From Faecalibacterium sp. HTF-F (GTDB lineage Bacteria > Bacillota > Clostridia > Oscillospirales > Ruminococcaceae), in assembly GCF_023347535.1 (NCBI RefSeq), contig NZ_CP094473.1:1860001-1924000 (forward strand): a DNA stretch of 64,000 bases, read 5' to 3'. Each line of letters starts with the position of its first letter. Position 1 is the first letter of the stretch. Below the pieces are notes generated by a model that searched no databases, was not told the DNA's origin, and saw nothing but the letters and a program-made list of their open reading frames with translations. This document shows, piece by piece, positions 1 through 8,916 of the stretch. Position numbers and translations under genes: made by a program.

Positions 1-302
1 CTGCGGCGGCATACCCCCCTGTGGGCAGTGTTAGCAAGGTCGTAGGCCTTTTCGATCATTTCCATGTTATAGGAGCGGCCGCTTGCCCTGATGGCCTCGC
101 ACAGCTTTTCCCAGGTAACGATCTCCGGCCGCACCTCCGAAGGCAGAGCGCCTTCCGGTGCATCAGCCAGCTGGGCCGTGGCTGAAACGGTGGCCGTTTC
201 CTGCACTGGCATCGGCTGATGCAGGTGGGTCTTTGCGGAGTAGAGATCTTCGTCCCGCACCGGCTTGGGTGCCGGGACCGCAGCTTTCTTTCCCTCTGGC
301 AT
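1..302 (-). CDS. relA: RelA/SpoT-family (p)ppGpp synthetase/hydrolase, N-terminal part only
   Basis: The frame opens with an ATG at 300-302, one base after the recJ stop, and runs off the window edge, so only about 100 residues are visible. The segment SYNMEMIEKAYDLANTAHRG matches the start of the HD hydrolase domain of long RelA/SpoT enzymes, which make and degrade the stringent-response alarmone (p)ppGpp. About 70 residues of Pro/Ala/Glu-rich sequence precede it, longer than in many homologues. It is the last visible gene of the ispDF-cdaA-cdaR-recJ operon, and recJ followed by relA is a common Firmicute order. The synthetase, TGS and ACT domains lie outside the window, so a hydrolase-only relative cannot be excluded. 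Confidence 0.8.
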   Translation of the reverse strand, partial: MPEGKKAAVPAPKPVRDEDLYSAKTHLHQPMPVQETATVSATAQLADAPEGALPSEVRPEIVTWEKLCEAIRASGRSYNMEMIEKAYDLANTAHRGVCRR

Positions 303-303
303 T

Positions 304-2436
304 TTACATTCCCTCCAAACATTTCAGGACCGGGGCATCTGCAAGGTTCTTTTTGCCCTGCGCAGGCACAAGCTCCAGATATTTTGCCCCACCCTTTTCC
401 ACAGCGGCGATCAGGCCCACCTGTTCCAGAGCCGTCACTGCCACCAGTGTTTTGCCTGTATTTTCCTCGCCCAGCTTCGCACACAGCGGCTGCAGATCCT
501 CTGCATGCCAGCGGCGCGCCTGCAGCTCACGATATACCGTGATCATGTGGCTGCGGTCGGGCGTGATCAGTGCTTTTTGTTCTGCCGTCAGCGGCGTGCC
601 CCGGCGCAGCGCCGCCACCAGTGCGGCCTGTTCCGCAAGTTTGCTGCCAAGGCCTGCCGGGTGCAGATCCAGGATGCGGCCCGAAAGCTGTGCGCCCCGG
701 GGCGAATCGTAGACCGAAAGATTCAGCGCTGCATCCACCACGTCTCCCGTGGTGTAGGGCAGCTGCTCCGGGTGCATGCCGAACCACACCGCATACACGC
801 TGGCGTTGCCCTGCCGCAGGCGCAGGCGGCTGTGCCTGCCATCCGACACCGGATACACCCCGTCCACCACGGCATTCTGCAAAAGGAACACCGGGGTGGG
901 ATTTTCGGCGCCATAGGGTGCCAGCTGATCCAGCCTGCGCACGCTCTCCACCGTGACCCGGTCCAGATGAATGGACAGGTCACATTCCAGCGGGGTCGCA
1001 TGCAGCACCGGGCATTCCCGCGCGGCCCACTCGTTCAGGCGGCGGCGCAAGGCAGGCAGGTTTTCTTCCCGCACCGAAAGGCCCGCCGCCATGGCGTGGC
1101 CTCCGTAGCGGATGAGCAGGTCTGCGCAGGAGCCGATGCAGTCGTGGAGGTTGAATCCCTGCACACTGCGGCCGCTGCCTTTGCACTCGCCATGCTCGTC
1201 CACCGTCACCACGATCACCGGCCGGCCGGTGCGCTCCACCAGCCGGGAGGCCACGATGCCAATGACGCCGGGGTGCCAGTCGCGGCCCCACAGCAGCATC
1301 ACGCGGTCTTCCAGCCGTTCCGGCTCCTGTTCCAGAAGCTCCTGCGCCGCATTGAAAATCTGCAGCTCGATCTCCTGACGCCGGGCGTTGATCTCGTTCA
1401 GTTTGCGGGCCAGCTCCTCGGCACGGTCGGGATCCTCGCAGAGCACCAGCTGCAGGGCGGTCACGGCGCTGTCCATGCGGCCCGCCGCGTTGATGCGCGG
1501 CGCAATGGCATAGCTGACATTCTCCGCCGTGACGGGTTTACCCGTAAGGCCCACCTCTTCCAGCAGGGCTTCCAGCCCGGGACGGTCGGTGTTTTGCAGC
1601 TGGTGCAGGCCGGATCTTACCAGTGTGCGGTTCTCGCCGGTCAGCGGCATCACATCCGCCACCGTACCCACAGCGGCAAGGTCGCCGCAGTAGTCCAGCA
1701 TTTCCTCCGGCGGGCAGCCGTCCAGCGCGGCGCACAGCTTAAAGGCCACGCCCGCACCGCACAGGCCCTTGAAAGGGCTGGTATCATCCCTGCGGCGGGG
1801 GTCCACCACAGCAGCCGCCTTCGGCAATGTATCCGGCGGCAGATGGTGGTCGGTGATGATCAGGTCGATGCCCAATTCTGCAGCGTAATCCGCTTCGTCC
1901 ACGGCAGAAATGCCATTGTCCACGGTCACGATCAGCTGACAGCCCTTGTCGTGGATGGAGCGGATCGCGTTTTTGGAAAGGCCGTAACCATCGCCCTCGC
2001 GGCTGGGCAGCATACACTTGACGGTCGCTCCCATGCCCTTGAGATGCTGGTACAAAAGGGCCGTAGCGGTCACGCCGTCCACATCGTAATCGCCGAACAC
2101 CACGATGGTTTCCCCGTCATCGATGGCCCGCCAGATGCGCTCACAGGCCTTCTGCATATCGGTCAGCAAAAACGGGTCGCTCAGCTCTTCCTCACCGGCC
2201 AGCAGGGTCAGCGCGTCGGTGGGGTCGGTGACGCCGCGGGCCGTCAGAACGCCCGCCAGCAGGGCGTTTTCCTTCTGCTGGGCAGCAAGCACGGCCTTGT
2301 ATTTCTGTTCGCTCCAGGGTTCCCCCTCCTGCGCATTGTATTCCAGTTCTTCAGCTGCCTGCTCCGCAATGGCTGCGGTCAGTTCCCGCAGGGCAGCGCG
2401 GTCAAGGTTTTTCAGCTCCCATGCACGGTAGGTCAT
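304..2436 (-). CDS. recJ: Single-stranded-DNA-specific exonuclease RecJ
   Basis: 710 residues. RecJ degrades single-stranded DNA 5' to 3' in recombination and mismatch repair. The DHH-family metal motifs are intact: GDYDVDG at about residues 115-121, VDNG at 172-175 and TDHH at 195-198, followed by a DHHA1 domain containing RYGGHAMAAGLS and a C-terminal OB-like region. The ~710-residue length suits the longer Firmicute RecJ type. The start overlaps the stop of the upstream XpaC-like gene by four bases (ATGA), so translation is probably coupled. relA starts one base downstream. Confidence 0.95.
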   Translation of the reverse strand: MTYRAWELKNLDRAALRELTAAIAEQAAEELEYNAQEGEPWSEQKYKAVLAAQQKENALLAGVLTARGVTDPTDALTLLAGEEELSDPFLLTDMQKACERIWRAIDDGETIVVFGDYDVDGVTATALLYQHLKGMGATVKCMLPSREGDGYGLSKNAIRSIHDKGCQLIVTVDNGISAVDEADYAAELGIDLIITDHHLPPDTLPKAAAVVDPRRRDDTSPFKGLCGAGVAFKLCAALDGCPPEEMLDYCGDLAAVGTVADVMPLTGENRTLVRSGLHQLQNTDRPGLEALLEEVGLTGKPVTAENVSYAIAPRINAAGRMDSAVTALQLVLCEDPDRAEELARKLNEINARRQEIELQIFNAAQELLEQEPERLEDRVMLLWGRDWHPGVIGIVASRLVERTGRPVIVVTVDEHGECKGSGRSVQGFNLHDCIGSCADLLIRYGGHAMAAGLSVREENLPALRRRLNEWAARECPVLHATPLECDLSIHLDRVTVESVRRLDQLAPYGAENPTPVFLLQNAVVDGVYPVSDGRHSRLRLRQGNASVYAVWFGMHPEQLPYTTGDVVDAALNLSVYDSPRGAQLSGRILDLHPAGLGSKLAEQAALVAALRRGTPLTAEQKALITPDRSHMITVYRELQARRWHAEDLQPLCAKLGEENTGKTLVAVTALEQVGLIAAVEKGGAKYLELVPAQGKKNLADAPVLKCLEGM

Positions 2437-3770
2437 TGAAAATCCCCTCCCGTCAGCCCATCGCTGGCCAGCATACCCTGCAATGCGGCGATCTCCGAGG
2501 AGACATCCATGGCAACATCCGAGAGCAGCGTATCATACAGGGTGTCGTACGCCTGATTCAGCGTGTGAAGGATGCCCGCGATATCGCGGCGGATGGTCTC
2601 GGCGTTTTCGCCCTGCTGGCCCTGCACGTCGTTGTAGGTGTGCAGCAGCTTGAGGGTGGTGGGGATATAGTATTCCGCAAAGCGGCGGGCCTTGGGCAGG
2701 CTTTCCGGGTGTGCCTCCAGCCAGTCACAGATGGCGGTGGTGGTGGTCTGCATATGGTCCAGCTCTTCGCGGCCCTGCGCATCCTGCATCAGCTGTTTTT
2801 CCTGCTGCAACACGACGGCAAAGCGGCGGGCCGTTTCCAGATTGAGCGGCACATCGTCTGTTTTTTCCTTTACCGGTTCCGGCTGCGGCTCTCTGGGGGC
2901 CGCTGCGGCCTCCTGCGCGGCGCGGTAATCTTCCGCCGTCAGATAGAGTTTTTCCGTTTTTTCGTCCACCCATGCGCTCAGCCAGCCATTGCGGATGAAT
3001 CTGCGCACCCACTTGAGGGCCCGGGTCTTTTTCTCGTCCACGGCTTCCAGCGGCAGGCCCTTTTTGCAGTCAAAGCCTTCCGCCGCCTCGGCCAGACGGA
3101 GCAGCGTCTTGCTGGCCTTCAGGCGGGACGCACCGGCAGTGATCATCCACACGAACACGGCCGTGACAGCCGCAAAGCACCAGCCGGTGATGCGCACCGC
3201 CCCCAGTGCAAAGCTGCCCATGGCTGCAGCATTTTCTGCCATAAAGCTGTCCTGCAGAATGGCCTGCAGAACAGCCGTATTGGGCGTAAACAGGCCCGCC
3301 GCACCCAGACAGGAGACTGCCGTGATGCCAAAGATCACCGTAAACGTAATGCCGACTGCCAGCAATGCGCAGCCAGCGCTGTGCCGTTTTTTGGCGCTGG
3401 CGCGGATCTCGTCTGCCGGGGTCATCTCTGCCTTGCCGAACATCTGCCGGAACCAGCCGGGCATTCCGGCGGCCTGCGGGGCGCGGTACTCTTCGTTCAG
3501 GCCCTGTTCCTTTTGTTCCGGTGCGCCGCTGTGCGCATTCCGGCGGCTGCGGAAAGCCTTTGCCGCCTCGTTGATGCCATAGTTCGCGGCATCCACCGCA
3601 GCACGGCCCACGCCATAGGCGCGGTCGCCAATGTCCTCGCCTCTGCCCTCAAAGCCATGGGCAAACGCATCGGACATGGTATCGCCAAAGGCGCGCAGCT
3701 GGGATTCCAGCTCCTGCTGCACCTGACGGCCATCGGTCTGTTTTTTTGTATCGTTTTCACGATCGTTCAT
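2433..3770 (-). CDS. XpaC-like membrane-associated protein
   Basis: 445 residues when started at the ATG at 3770, which follows GGTGAG at suitable spacing; a further-upstream ATG would overlap the neighbouring gene. The N-terminal third is polar. Two adjacent hydrophobic segments around residues 155-220 look transmembrane. The C-terminal ~150 residues (ARRFAEYYIPTTLKLLHTY) resemble XpaC, the family labelled '5-bromo-4-chloroindolyl phosphate hydrolysis' after an early phenotype; the true function is unknown. It sits between an oxidoreductase gene and recJ and overlaps recJ by four bases. Family assignment is by motif memory only. Confidence 0.7.
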   Translation of the reverse strand: MNDRENDTKKQTDGRQVQQELESQLRAFGDTMSDAFAHGFEGRGEDIGDRAYGVGRAAVDAANYGINEAAKAFRSRRNAHSGAPEQKEQGLNEEYRAPQAAGMPGWFRQMFGKAEMTPADEIRASAKKRHSAGCALLAVGITFTVIFGITAVSCLGAAGLFTPNTAVLQAILQDSFMAENAAAMGSFALGAVRITGWCFAAVTAVFVWMITAGASRLKASKTLLRLAEAAEGFDCKKGLPLEAVDEKKTRALKWVRRFIRNGWLSAWVDEKTEKLYLTAEDYRAAQEAAAAPREPQPEPVKEKTDDVPLNLETARRFAVVLQQEKQLMQDAQGREELDHMQTTTTAICDWLEAHPESLPKARRFAEYYIPTTLKLLHTYNDVQGQQGENAETIRRDIAGILHTLNQAYDTLYDTLLSDVAMDVSSEIAALQGMLASDGLTGGDFQ

Positions 3771-3780
3771 CAAAATTTTC

Positions 3781-5376
3781 TCACCCTTCTGCCGGTGCAT
3801 ACCGGCTGATGATGGCGCGGGCCACCCGCAGGCCATCCACGGCGGCGCTCATGATGCCGCCCGCATATCCGGCACCCTCGCCGCATGGATACAGGCCCGC
3901 CAGCTGAGAGCACTCAAAATTATCTTCCCGTTTCAGCCGCACCGGGCTGCTGGTGCGGGTCTCAAGACCGGTCAGGATGGCCTCCGGTGCGGTGTAGCCT
4001 GCAATTTTGCGCTCGTAGGCACGTAGGCCTGCCCGCAGCGTATCGGCCAGCTCCCCGGGCAGCAGTGCACCCAGATCCGCGGCTGTCACGCCGCGGTCGT
4101 AGGTAGGCTGCACACGGCCGATGTTCAGCTGACCGTGCCCTTCCAGAAAGCTCTGGATATTTTCAGCCGGGGCAGCATACTCTCCTGCGCTGCGCCCGGC
4201 GGCGTAGGCTCTGGCTTCCAGCTCCCGCTGGAATGCGATGGCCCGGCGCGGGTCGTCCCCAAAATCTTTGCCGCCCACGCTCACCACCACAGCCGCATTG
4301 GCATTTTTGCCGCTGCGTGCGTGGTAGCTCATGCCATTGGTGACAACGCAGCCTTTCTCGCTGGCCGATGCCACCACCTGCCCGCCGGGGCACATGCAGA
4401 AGGTGTACACACACCGCTCCCCCACATGCTGGGAAAGCTGGTACTCGCCCCGCGGCAGGGCCGGGTGCCCGGCAGCTTCGTGATACAGGCTTTTTTCGAT
4501 CTCGCTCTGTAGGTGTTCGGCGCGGAATCCCACGCTGAAGGGCTTGCACTCCAGCACAAAGCCGCCATCCATCAGCATCCCGAAGGTGTCCCGGGCCGAG
4601 TGGCCCACTGCAAACACCAGCGCTTCGCAGGCAAAGGTACCGCTGGTGGTAAAAATACCGGTGAGCGCGCCATTTTTCTGTTCAAAGCCGGTCAGGGCCG
4701 TGTTGAAATACACCTCACCGCCCAGAGCTTCGATCTCTCTGCGGATGGAGGTGATGACGCCACGCAGCAGGTCGGTGCCCACATGGGGCTTCTGCTTCCA
4801 GGCGATCTCCTCCGGCGCACCGTGCTGCAGGAACACCTCGGTGACAAAACCGCACAGCTCATCGCCGATGCGGGTGGTCAGCTTGCCGTCCGAAAAAGTA
4901 CCGGCACCACCCTCGCCAAATTGAATGTTCGCATTCACATCCAGCTCGCCGGTGGCAGAGAAGTGCTCCACCGCCTTTACGCGCTCGTCCAGCGCCGGGC
5001 CGCGCTCCAGCACAATGGGCCGGTAGCCCTGCCGGGCCAGCAGCAGCGCCGCGAACAGGCCCGCCGGGCCAAGGCCGCACACCACAGGCCGGTGCGCCAG
5101 CGGAAGCGTGCCATTCTGCACCGAAAGATCCACCTTTTTCTGCAGGGATGCATCGCCGCAGCGGGCAGCAAACGCTGCTTCTTCGGCAGGCTCTTTCAGG
5201 GTGACGGCCACCGTGTACACCAGCTTGGGCTGGCCATGGCGGGCATCCACCGAGAGCTTTGCCACGCCCAGATGCTGCACCTTTCCGCGCGGGATGCGGG
5301 CAGCGTGCAGGGCTTTTTCAAATGCCTGCGGCTCTCCGGCAGAGAGCGGCAGACGGATGTTGCGAACCAGAATCAT
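3781..5376 (-). CDS. FAD-dependent oxidoreductase (COG2509-type uncharacterised flavoprotein)
   Basis: 531 residues from the ATG at 5376; an in-frame ATG 42 bases upstream would run into cdaR, while the chosen one follows AAAGGA. The dinucleotide-binding glycine motif GLGPAG lies at residues 101-106, after an N-terminal ~90-residue domain typical of COG2509. The C-terminus has GLYPCGEGAGYAGGIMSAA, the usual second FAD-contact motif. The substrate is unknown; the family is often annotated as NAD(FAD)-utilising dehydrogenase. Its place behind cdaR makes it part of the cda operon. Confidence 0.85.
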   Translation of the reverse strand: MILVRNIRLPLSAGEPQAFEKALHAARIPRGKVQHLGVAKLSVDARHGQPKLVYTVAVTLKEPAEEAAFAARCGDASLQKKVDLSVQNGTLPLAHRPVVCGLGPAGLFAALLLARQGYRPIVLERGPALDERVKAVEHFSATGELDVNANIQFGEGGAGTFSDGKLTTRIGDELCGFVTEVFLQHGAPEEIAWKQKPHVGTDLLRGVITSIRREIEALGGEVYFNTALTGFEQKNGALTGIFTTSGTFACEALVFAVGHSARDTFGMLMDGGFVLECKPFSVGFRAEHLQSEIEKSLYHEAAGHPALPRGEYQLSQHVGERCVYTFCMCPGGQVVASASEKGCVVTNGMSYHARSGKNANAAVVVSVGGKDFGDDPRRAIAFQRELEARAYAAGRSAGEYAAPAENIQSFLEGHGQLNIGRVQPTYDRGVTAADLGALLPGELADTLRAGLRAYERKIAGYTAPEAILTGLETRTSSPVRLKREDNFECSQLAGLYPCGEGAGYAGGIMSAAVDGLRVARAIISRYAPAEG

Positions 5377-5396
5377 AGTATCGTGTGTTCCTTTTT

Positions 5397-6701
5397 TCAG
5401 TTGCTGTCGATGCGACACTGCAGCACATAGCTGCCCAGCGCAAAGATCTTGCCATTGGAGGGCACATACAGGCGGCAGGCGATGTTCTGCTCGCCCGTTG
5501 CCACCGAGAAATCCTCTGCATCGATCTCAATGACCACCTGCTCCGGGGTCAGAGACGCCATGGCGGCCTTGGGCCCGCAGAGAGTCACGTTCATCAAGCG
5601 TTCGGTCTGCACCGTCAGCTGATAGGTAGGCGGCAGGTTGACCACCTGCACACAGGTGTTGGGCAGGTTCATGGTCTTGGTCTCCAGAGCAGAGCAGTCA
5701 AAGCTGACTGTGATGGTGGAGATGTTATCCAGCAGATAGATGTCCGTGGGCAGGTCGATAGGCAGCTCGTAGCTCTTGTTCAGCGTAAAGGTGGAAAGGT
5801 CGATGCTTCCAATGGGCAATGTGGACAGCATATCGATCTTAGCCTCCGGGCCGGCCACCTTGAGCTGCTTGCGGCTGAGCGCATATACCAGCACCGAATC
5901 ATCAAAATCGCGCGGTGCATTGATGAAATTCACATTCACCGGCAGGGTGGCCATCTTGTACACCTGCAGGGTGACGTCCACACTGTTTTCTTCCAGCTCC
6001 GTGTACTCAAACTTGACCTCCCTGCCGCCGGAGGTGTAGAAGCGCAGCGGCGTGCTCAGCGTGACTGACTCGGTCAGCTCCCCGCTGTAGGTCACCTCTG
6101 CGGTACAGGTAACGGCCCTGTCCAGCTCACTGCTGGGGCCGGAAAGGGTGATGTTCTCCTTGGAAACATCGGTGCTGTAGAGGATATAGCCATCCGCAAT
6201 GGTCAGGTAGTTGGTGGTAACGGTAACGGGCAGGGTCTTTTCCTCCACCACGTCGAACACCACGTCCACCGTGTTATCATTGCCTTCCATGGTCACAGTG
6301 ACACCGTTCAGCAGGCCGTTGGCACCGCGCACCAGCAGGCGCAGAGTCTTTTCGCCGCTGTCGCGCACGCTGGAAAAATCCGGGTAGACCACAAAATCGG
6401 AAGCGGTCAGGCCGCCGATGGTGTAGCCGTCACCGGAGATCTTCAGGTTCACGGTCTTGTCCTCGGCGCTGACGATGCTCAGGCCCCGGGAAGTGTAAGC
6501 TGCGGAATCGTAGGTATAATCCACCGGCACATTGTAAATGGTGTTGGTGGTGCCTGGCTGGACGATGATCGTGACCACCATCCATGCAACAATAGCACCC
6601 AGCACCGAAAGTGCCAGCCGGATGCGGCGGTCATCCAGAATGTTTTTCTTATGGGCGACCGCCGGCTTTGCGCCGTTTTTCTTGTTGGGTTCGTTGTTCA
6701 T
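5397..6701 (-). CDS. cdaR: CdaR-like regulator of diadenylate cyclase (YbbR-domain protein)
   Basis: 434 residues. One N-terminal membrane segment (about residues 28-47) anchors a large extracytoplasmic part made of several beta-rich YbbR repeats, recognisable by recurring patterns such as LPVTVTTNYLTIADGYILYS. CdaR binds and modulates the membrane cyclase CdaA. The start at 6701 overlaps the cdaA stop by four bases (ATGA), so the two proteins are probably made in fixed ratio. In many Firmicutes glmM follows next; here a flavoprotein gene does. Confidence 0.9.
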   Translation of the reverse strand: MNNEPNKKNGAKPAVAHKKNILDDRRIRLALSVLGAIVAWMVVTIIVQPGTTNTIYNVPVDYTYDSAAYTSRGLSIVSAEDKTVNLKISGDGYTIGGLTASDFVVYPDFSSVRDSGEKTLRLLVRGANGLLNGVTVTMEGNDNTVDVVFDVVEEKTLPVTVTTNYLTIADGYILYSTDVSKENITLSGPSSELDRAVTCTAEVTYSGELTESVTLSTPLRFYTSGGREVKFEYTELEENSVDVTLQVYKMATLPVNVNFINAPRDFDDSVLVYALSRKQLKVAGPEAKIDMLSTLPIGSIDLSTFTLNKSYELPIDLPTDIYLLDNISTITVSFDCSALETKTMNLPNTCVQVVNLPPTYQLTVQTERLMNVTLCGPKAAMASLTPEQVVIEIDAEDFSVATGEQNIACRLYVPSNGKIFALGSYVLQCRIDSN

Positions 6702-7597
6702 TGCGCATCGTCCTCCTTCTGGCTGACCCATTTCCACAGACGGTCCAGCTGACCGCGCCAGCCGCTGACCGTCGTCTTTTCGGCAGCGGTCTCCTTGGGG
6801 ATCATTTCGTCCACCAGACGGGTATACAGGGTCTGGCGGTCAAAGTGGCGGATCAGCACACCGTTTTTCGCCATGGAGATGATACCGGTCTCCTCGCTGA
6901 CCACGATAGCGATGGCGTCGGAATTTTCGGCAATGCCAAGGCAGGCACGGTGACGGGTGCCCATATCCTTGCCGAGATCCAGATTGTTGGAAAGCGGCAG
7001 CACACAGCCCGCCGCTTTGATGCGGCCGTTCTCAATGATGGCGGCACCGTCGTGCAGAGGCGTGCCCTCATAGAAGATGGTGCCCAGCACCTCCAGATTG
7101 ACGGCGCTGTTCACCGGCGTGCCGGTGCGCACGATCTCCGAAAGGTTCGTGTGGCGTTCCAGCACGATCAGCGCACCGGTCTTGGTCTCCGAAAAGCGCT
7201 CGGCGGCGTCGCAGATGGCAATGATGGCACTGCGCCATGCGCCCTTGAGGCTGGGGTCGTTGTAGCGGCCTTTGACATTGAACAGCTTGGCAGCCCACTG
7301 GTCGGTCTGGCCCATGCGCTCCAGCGCACGGCGGATCTCCGGCTGGAACAGCACCACCAGCGTCAGCAGGCCCACCTGCAGCAGTGAGTTCAGCAGCCAT
7401 GTGACGGTACGCATGTTCAGCGTTTCCGCCACCAGATAGACTGCCATCACCAGCAGCGCACCCTTGAACAGCTGGCCGGCACGGGTGCGGTTGACAATGC
7501 CCAGCAGCTGGTAGATCAGGAAGGAAATGATGATGATATCCAGCAGATCGACCAGCTTGAAGGTCTGGAAATTTGCAATGATCGCGTTCAGAGTCAT
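6698..7597 (-). CDS. cdaA: Diadenylate cyclase CdaA
   Basis: 299 residues. CdaA condenses two ATP into the essential second messenger cyclic di-AMP. Three membrane helices (about 18-35, 42-60 and 68-85) precede a DAC (DisA_N) domain with both signature motifs: DGA at 183-185 (LHDGAAII) and RHR at 215-217 (GTRHRACLGI). It lies 16 bases after ispDF and overlaps cdaR by four bases. Together with cdaR this is the standard CdaA-type c-di-AMP module; gdpP lies elsewhere in the window. Confidence 0.97.
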   Translation of the reverse strand: MTLNAIIANFQTFKLVDLLDIIIISFLIYQLLGIVNRTRAGQLFKGALLVMAVYLVAETLNMRTVTWLLNSLLQVGLLTLVVLFQPEIRRALERMGQTDQWAAKLFNVKGRYNDPSLKGAWRSAIIAICDAAERFSETKTGALIVLERHTNLSEIVRTGTPVNSAVNLEVLGTIFYEGTPLHDGAAIIENGRIKAAGCVLPLSNNLDLGKDMGTRHRACLGIAENSDAIAIVVSEETGIISMAKNGVLIRHFDRQTLYTRLVDEMIPKETAAEKTTVSGWRGQLDRLWKWVSQKEDDAQ

Positions 7598-7613
7598 TGG
7601 TACACGCTCCCGT

Positions 7614-8789
7614 TTACAGTGTTTCGATCAGGGCAACGGCATGGGCGGCAATGCCCAGCCCCTCGCCGGTAAAGCCCAGATGTTCCTCGGTGGTAGCCTT
7701 CACGCTCACAGCGTCCACCGGCAGGCCGAAGGCGTCGGCCAGATTCCGGCGCATGGCCGGGATGTGCGGTGCCAGCTTGGGCCGCTGACACAGCAGCGTT
7801 GCGTCGATATTTTCAATGCGGAAGCCATGCTCCTTTAAAATTTCAGCCACACGGCGGGCCAGCTTCAGGCTGTCTGCGCCGGAGTAGGCAGGGTCATTGT
7901 CCGGGAAATGCTGGCCGATATCGCCCAGCGCCGCCGCGCCCAGCACCGCATCCATCACAGCATGGGCCAGCACATCGGCGTCCGAGTGGCCCAGCAGGCC
8001 CTTTTCAAAGGGCACTTCCACGCCGCCCAGGATCAGCTTGCGGCCTTCCACCAGGCGGTGCACGTCATAACCATGTCCAATGCGCATTTTATGTTCCTCT
8101 TTCTGTTCCGGGCGGGGCAGGTCCTCGCGGGTGGTGATCTTCAGATTCGCGTAATCGCCCTGCGTCAGCTGCACGGGGCGCCCGGTCAGCTCGAACAGGC
8201 TGCAGTCGTCCGTGACAAGGCGGGCTTTTTCGGCGTCCAGCTCTTCCAGCGCTGCCAGATAGGCTGCGCGGTCAAAGCACTGCGGCGTCTGCACCGCATA
8301 CAGGGTGCTGCGGTCCGGGGTGGCATGTACAAAGCAGCTTTCCGGCACCGTCTTGCCGCTGCCCCGCACTGCCGCCTTGATGGTATCCTTCACCGGCACG
8401 GCAGGCGCTGCGGCACCGCACCGGGCTGCAGCTTCCAGCGCAGCAGTGATGACCTGCTGGCTGACGAAAGGCCGGGCCGCATCGTGCACAGCCACAAGCG
8501 CACCGGAAGCTGCCAGCACACCGTTTTTCGCGCTCTCTGCGCGGGTGGCACCGCCCGCCACAACGCATACAGGCTTTGCGCAGTCTGCGGCCTGCTGCTG
8601 GGCAAAGGCACGGTTGCTGCCTGCCACCAGAATGATTTCGTCCACCAGCGGACACTGCGCAAATGCGCGGATGCTGCGATGCAGCACCGTCTCCCCGCCC
8701 AGATCAAAGCTGAGCTTATCAAAACCCATGCGCGTGGAGGAGCCTGCCGCCACCAATACCGCCGATACTTTCTTTTCCAATCTCTTCAC
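7614..8789 (-). CDS. ispDF: Bifunctional IspD-IspF isoprenoid enzyme (fusion)
   Basis: 391 residues from a GTG start at 8789; a TTG nine bases further in has an AGGTG box about six bases before it and is an alternative. Residues 1-~230 are IspD (MEP cytidylyltransferase; nucleotide loop [12 protein letters not shown] at 14-25). The last 157 are IspF (MEcPP synthase; DVH in GHGYDVHRL, then [11 protein letters not shown] and [12 protein letters not shown]). The two halves catalyse non-consecutive steps of the MEP pathway. The junction keeps AGAGGAACATAAA before an internal ATG at 8085-8087, so free IspF could also be translated. First gene of the operon, behind the promoter at 8820-8848. Confidence 0.95.
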   Translation of the reverse strand: MKRLEKKVSAVLVAAGSSTRMGFDKLSFDLGGETVLHRSIRAFAQCPLVDEIILVAGSNRAFAQQQAADCAKPVCVVAGGATRAESAKNGVLAASGALVAVHDAARPFVSQQVITAALEAAARCGAAAPAVPVKDTIKAAVRGSGKTVPESCFVHATPDRSTLYAVQTPQCFDRAAYLAALEELDAEKARLVTDDCSLFELTGRPVQLTQGDYANLKITTREDLPRPEQKEEHKMRIGHGYDVHRLVEGRKLILGGVEVPFEKGLLGHSDADVLAHAVMDAVLGAAALGDIGQHFPDNDPAYSGADSLKLARRVAEILKEHGFRIENIDATLLCQRPKLAPHIPAMRRNLADAFGLPVDAVSVKATTEEHLGFTGEGLGIAAHAVALIETL

Positions 8790-8819
8790 CTGCCCGATCC
8801 CTATAATAAGCCATATTTT

Positions 8820-8848
8820 ATTATAGCGTATAACTTCTCAAACTGCAA
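8820..8848 (-). promoter_or_regulatory. Sigma-A promoter of the ispDF-cdaA-recJ-relA operon
   Basis: On the minus strand TTGCAG (8843-8848), a 17-base spacer and a consensus TATAAT (8820-8825). Transcription would start near 8812, leaving a leader of about 23 bases before the GTG start of ispDF. No other promoter of similar quality was seen down to relA, so all genes to the window edge may depend on it. Confidence 0.85.
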
Positions 8849-8861
8849 CCGATAATCTGCA

Positions 8862-8896
8862 GCAAAAATGCCCCTCTGCACAGGGCAGAGGGGCAC
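8862..8896 (-). terminator. Intrinsic terminator of the phosphoglucomutase gene
   Basis: A perfect 10-base stem (GCCCCTCTGC at 8870-8879 with 8885-8894) and short loop, followed on the minus strand by ATTTTTG. It lies 22 bases after the pgcA stop and directly before the ispDF promoter. Confidence 0.85.
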
Positions 8897-8916
8897 AAAC
8901 TTGTTCTTGATGAAGT

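Noticed and set aside
7614..8789. Sequencing error joining separate ispD and ispF genes
   Set aside because: Both halves are complete and the linker reads through in one frame with ordinary codons; IspDF fusions are known in other bacteria.
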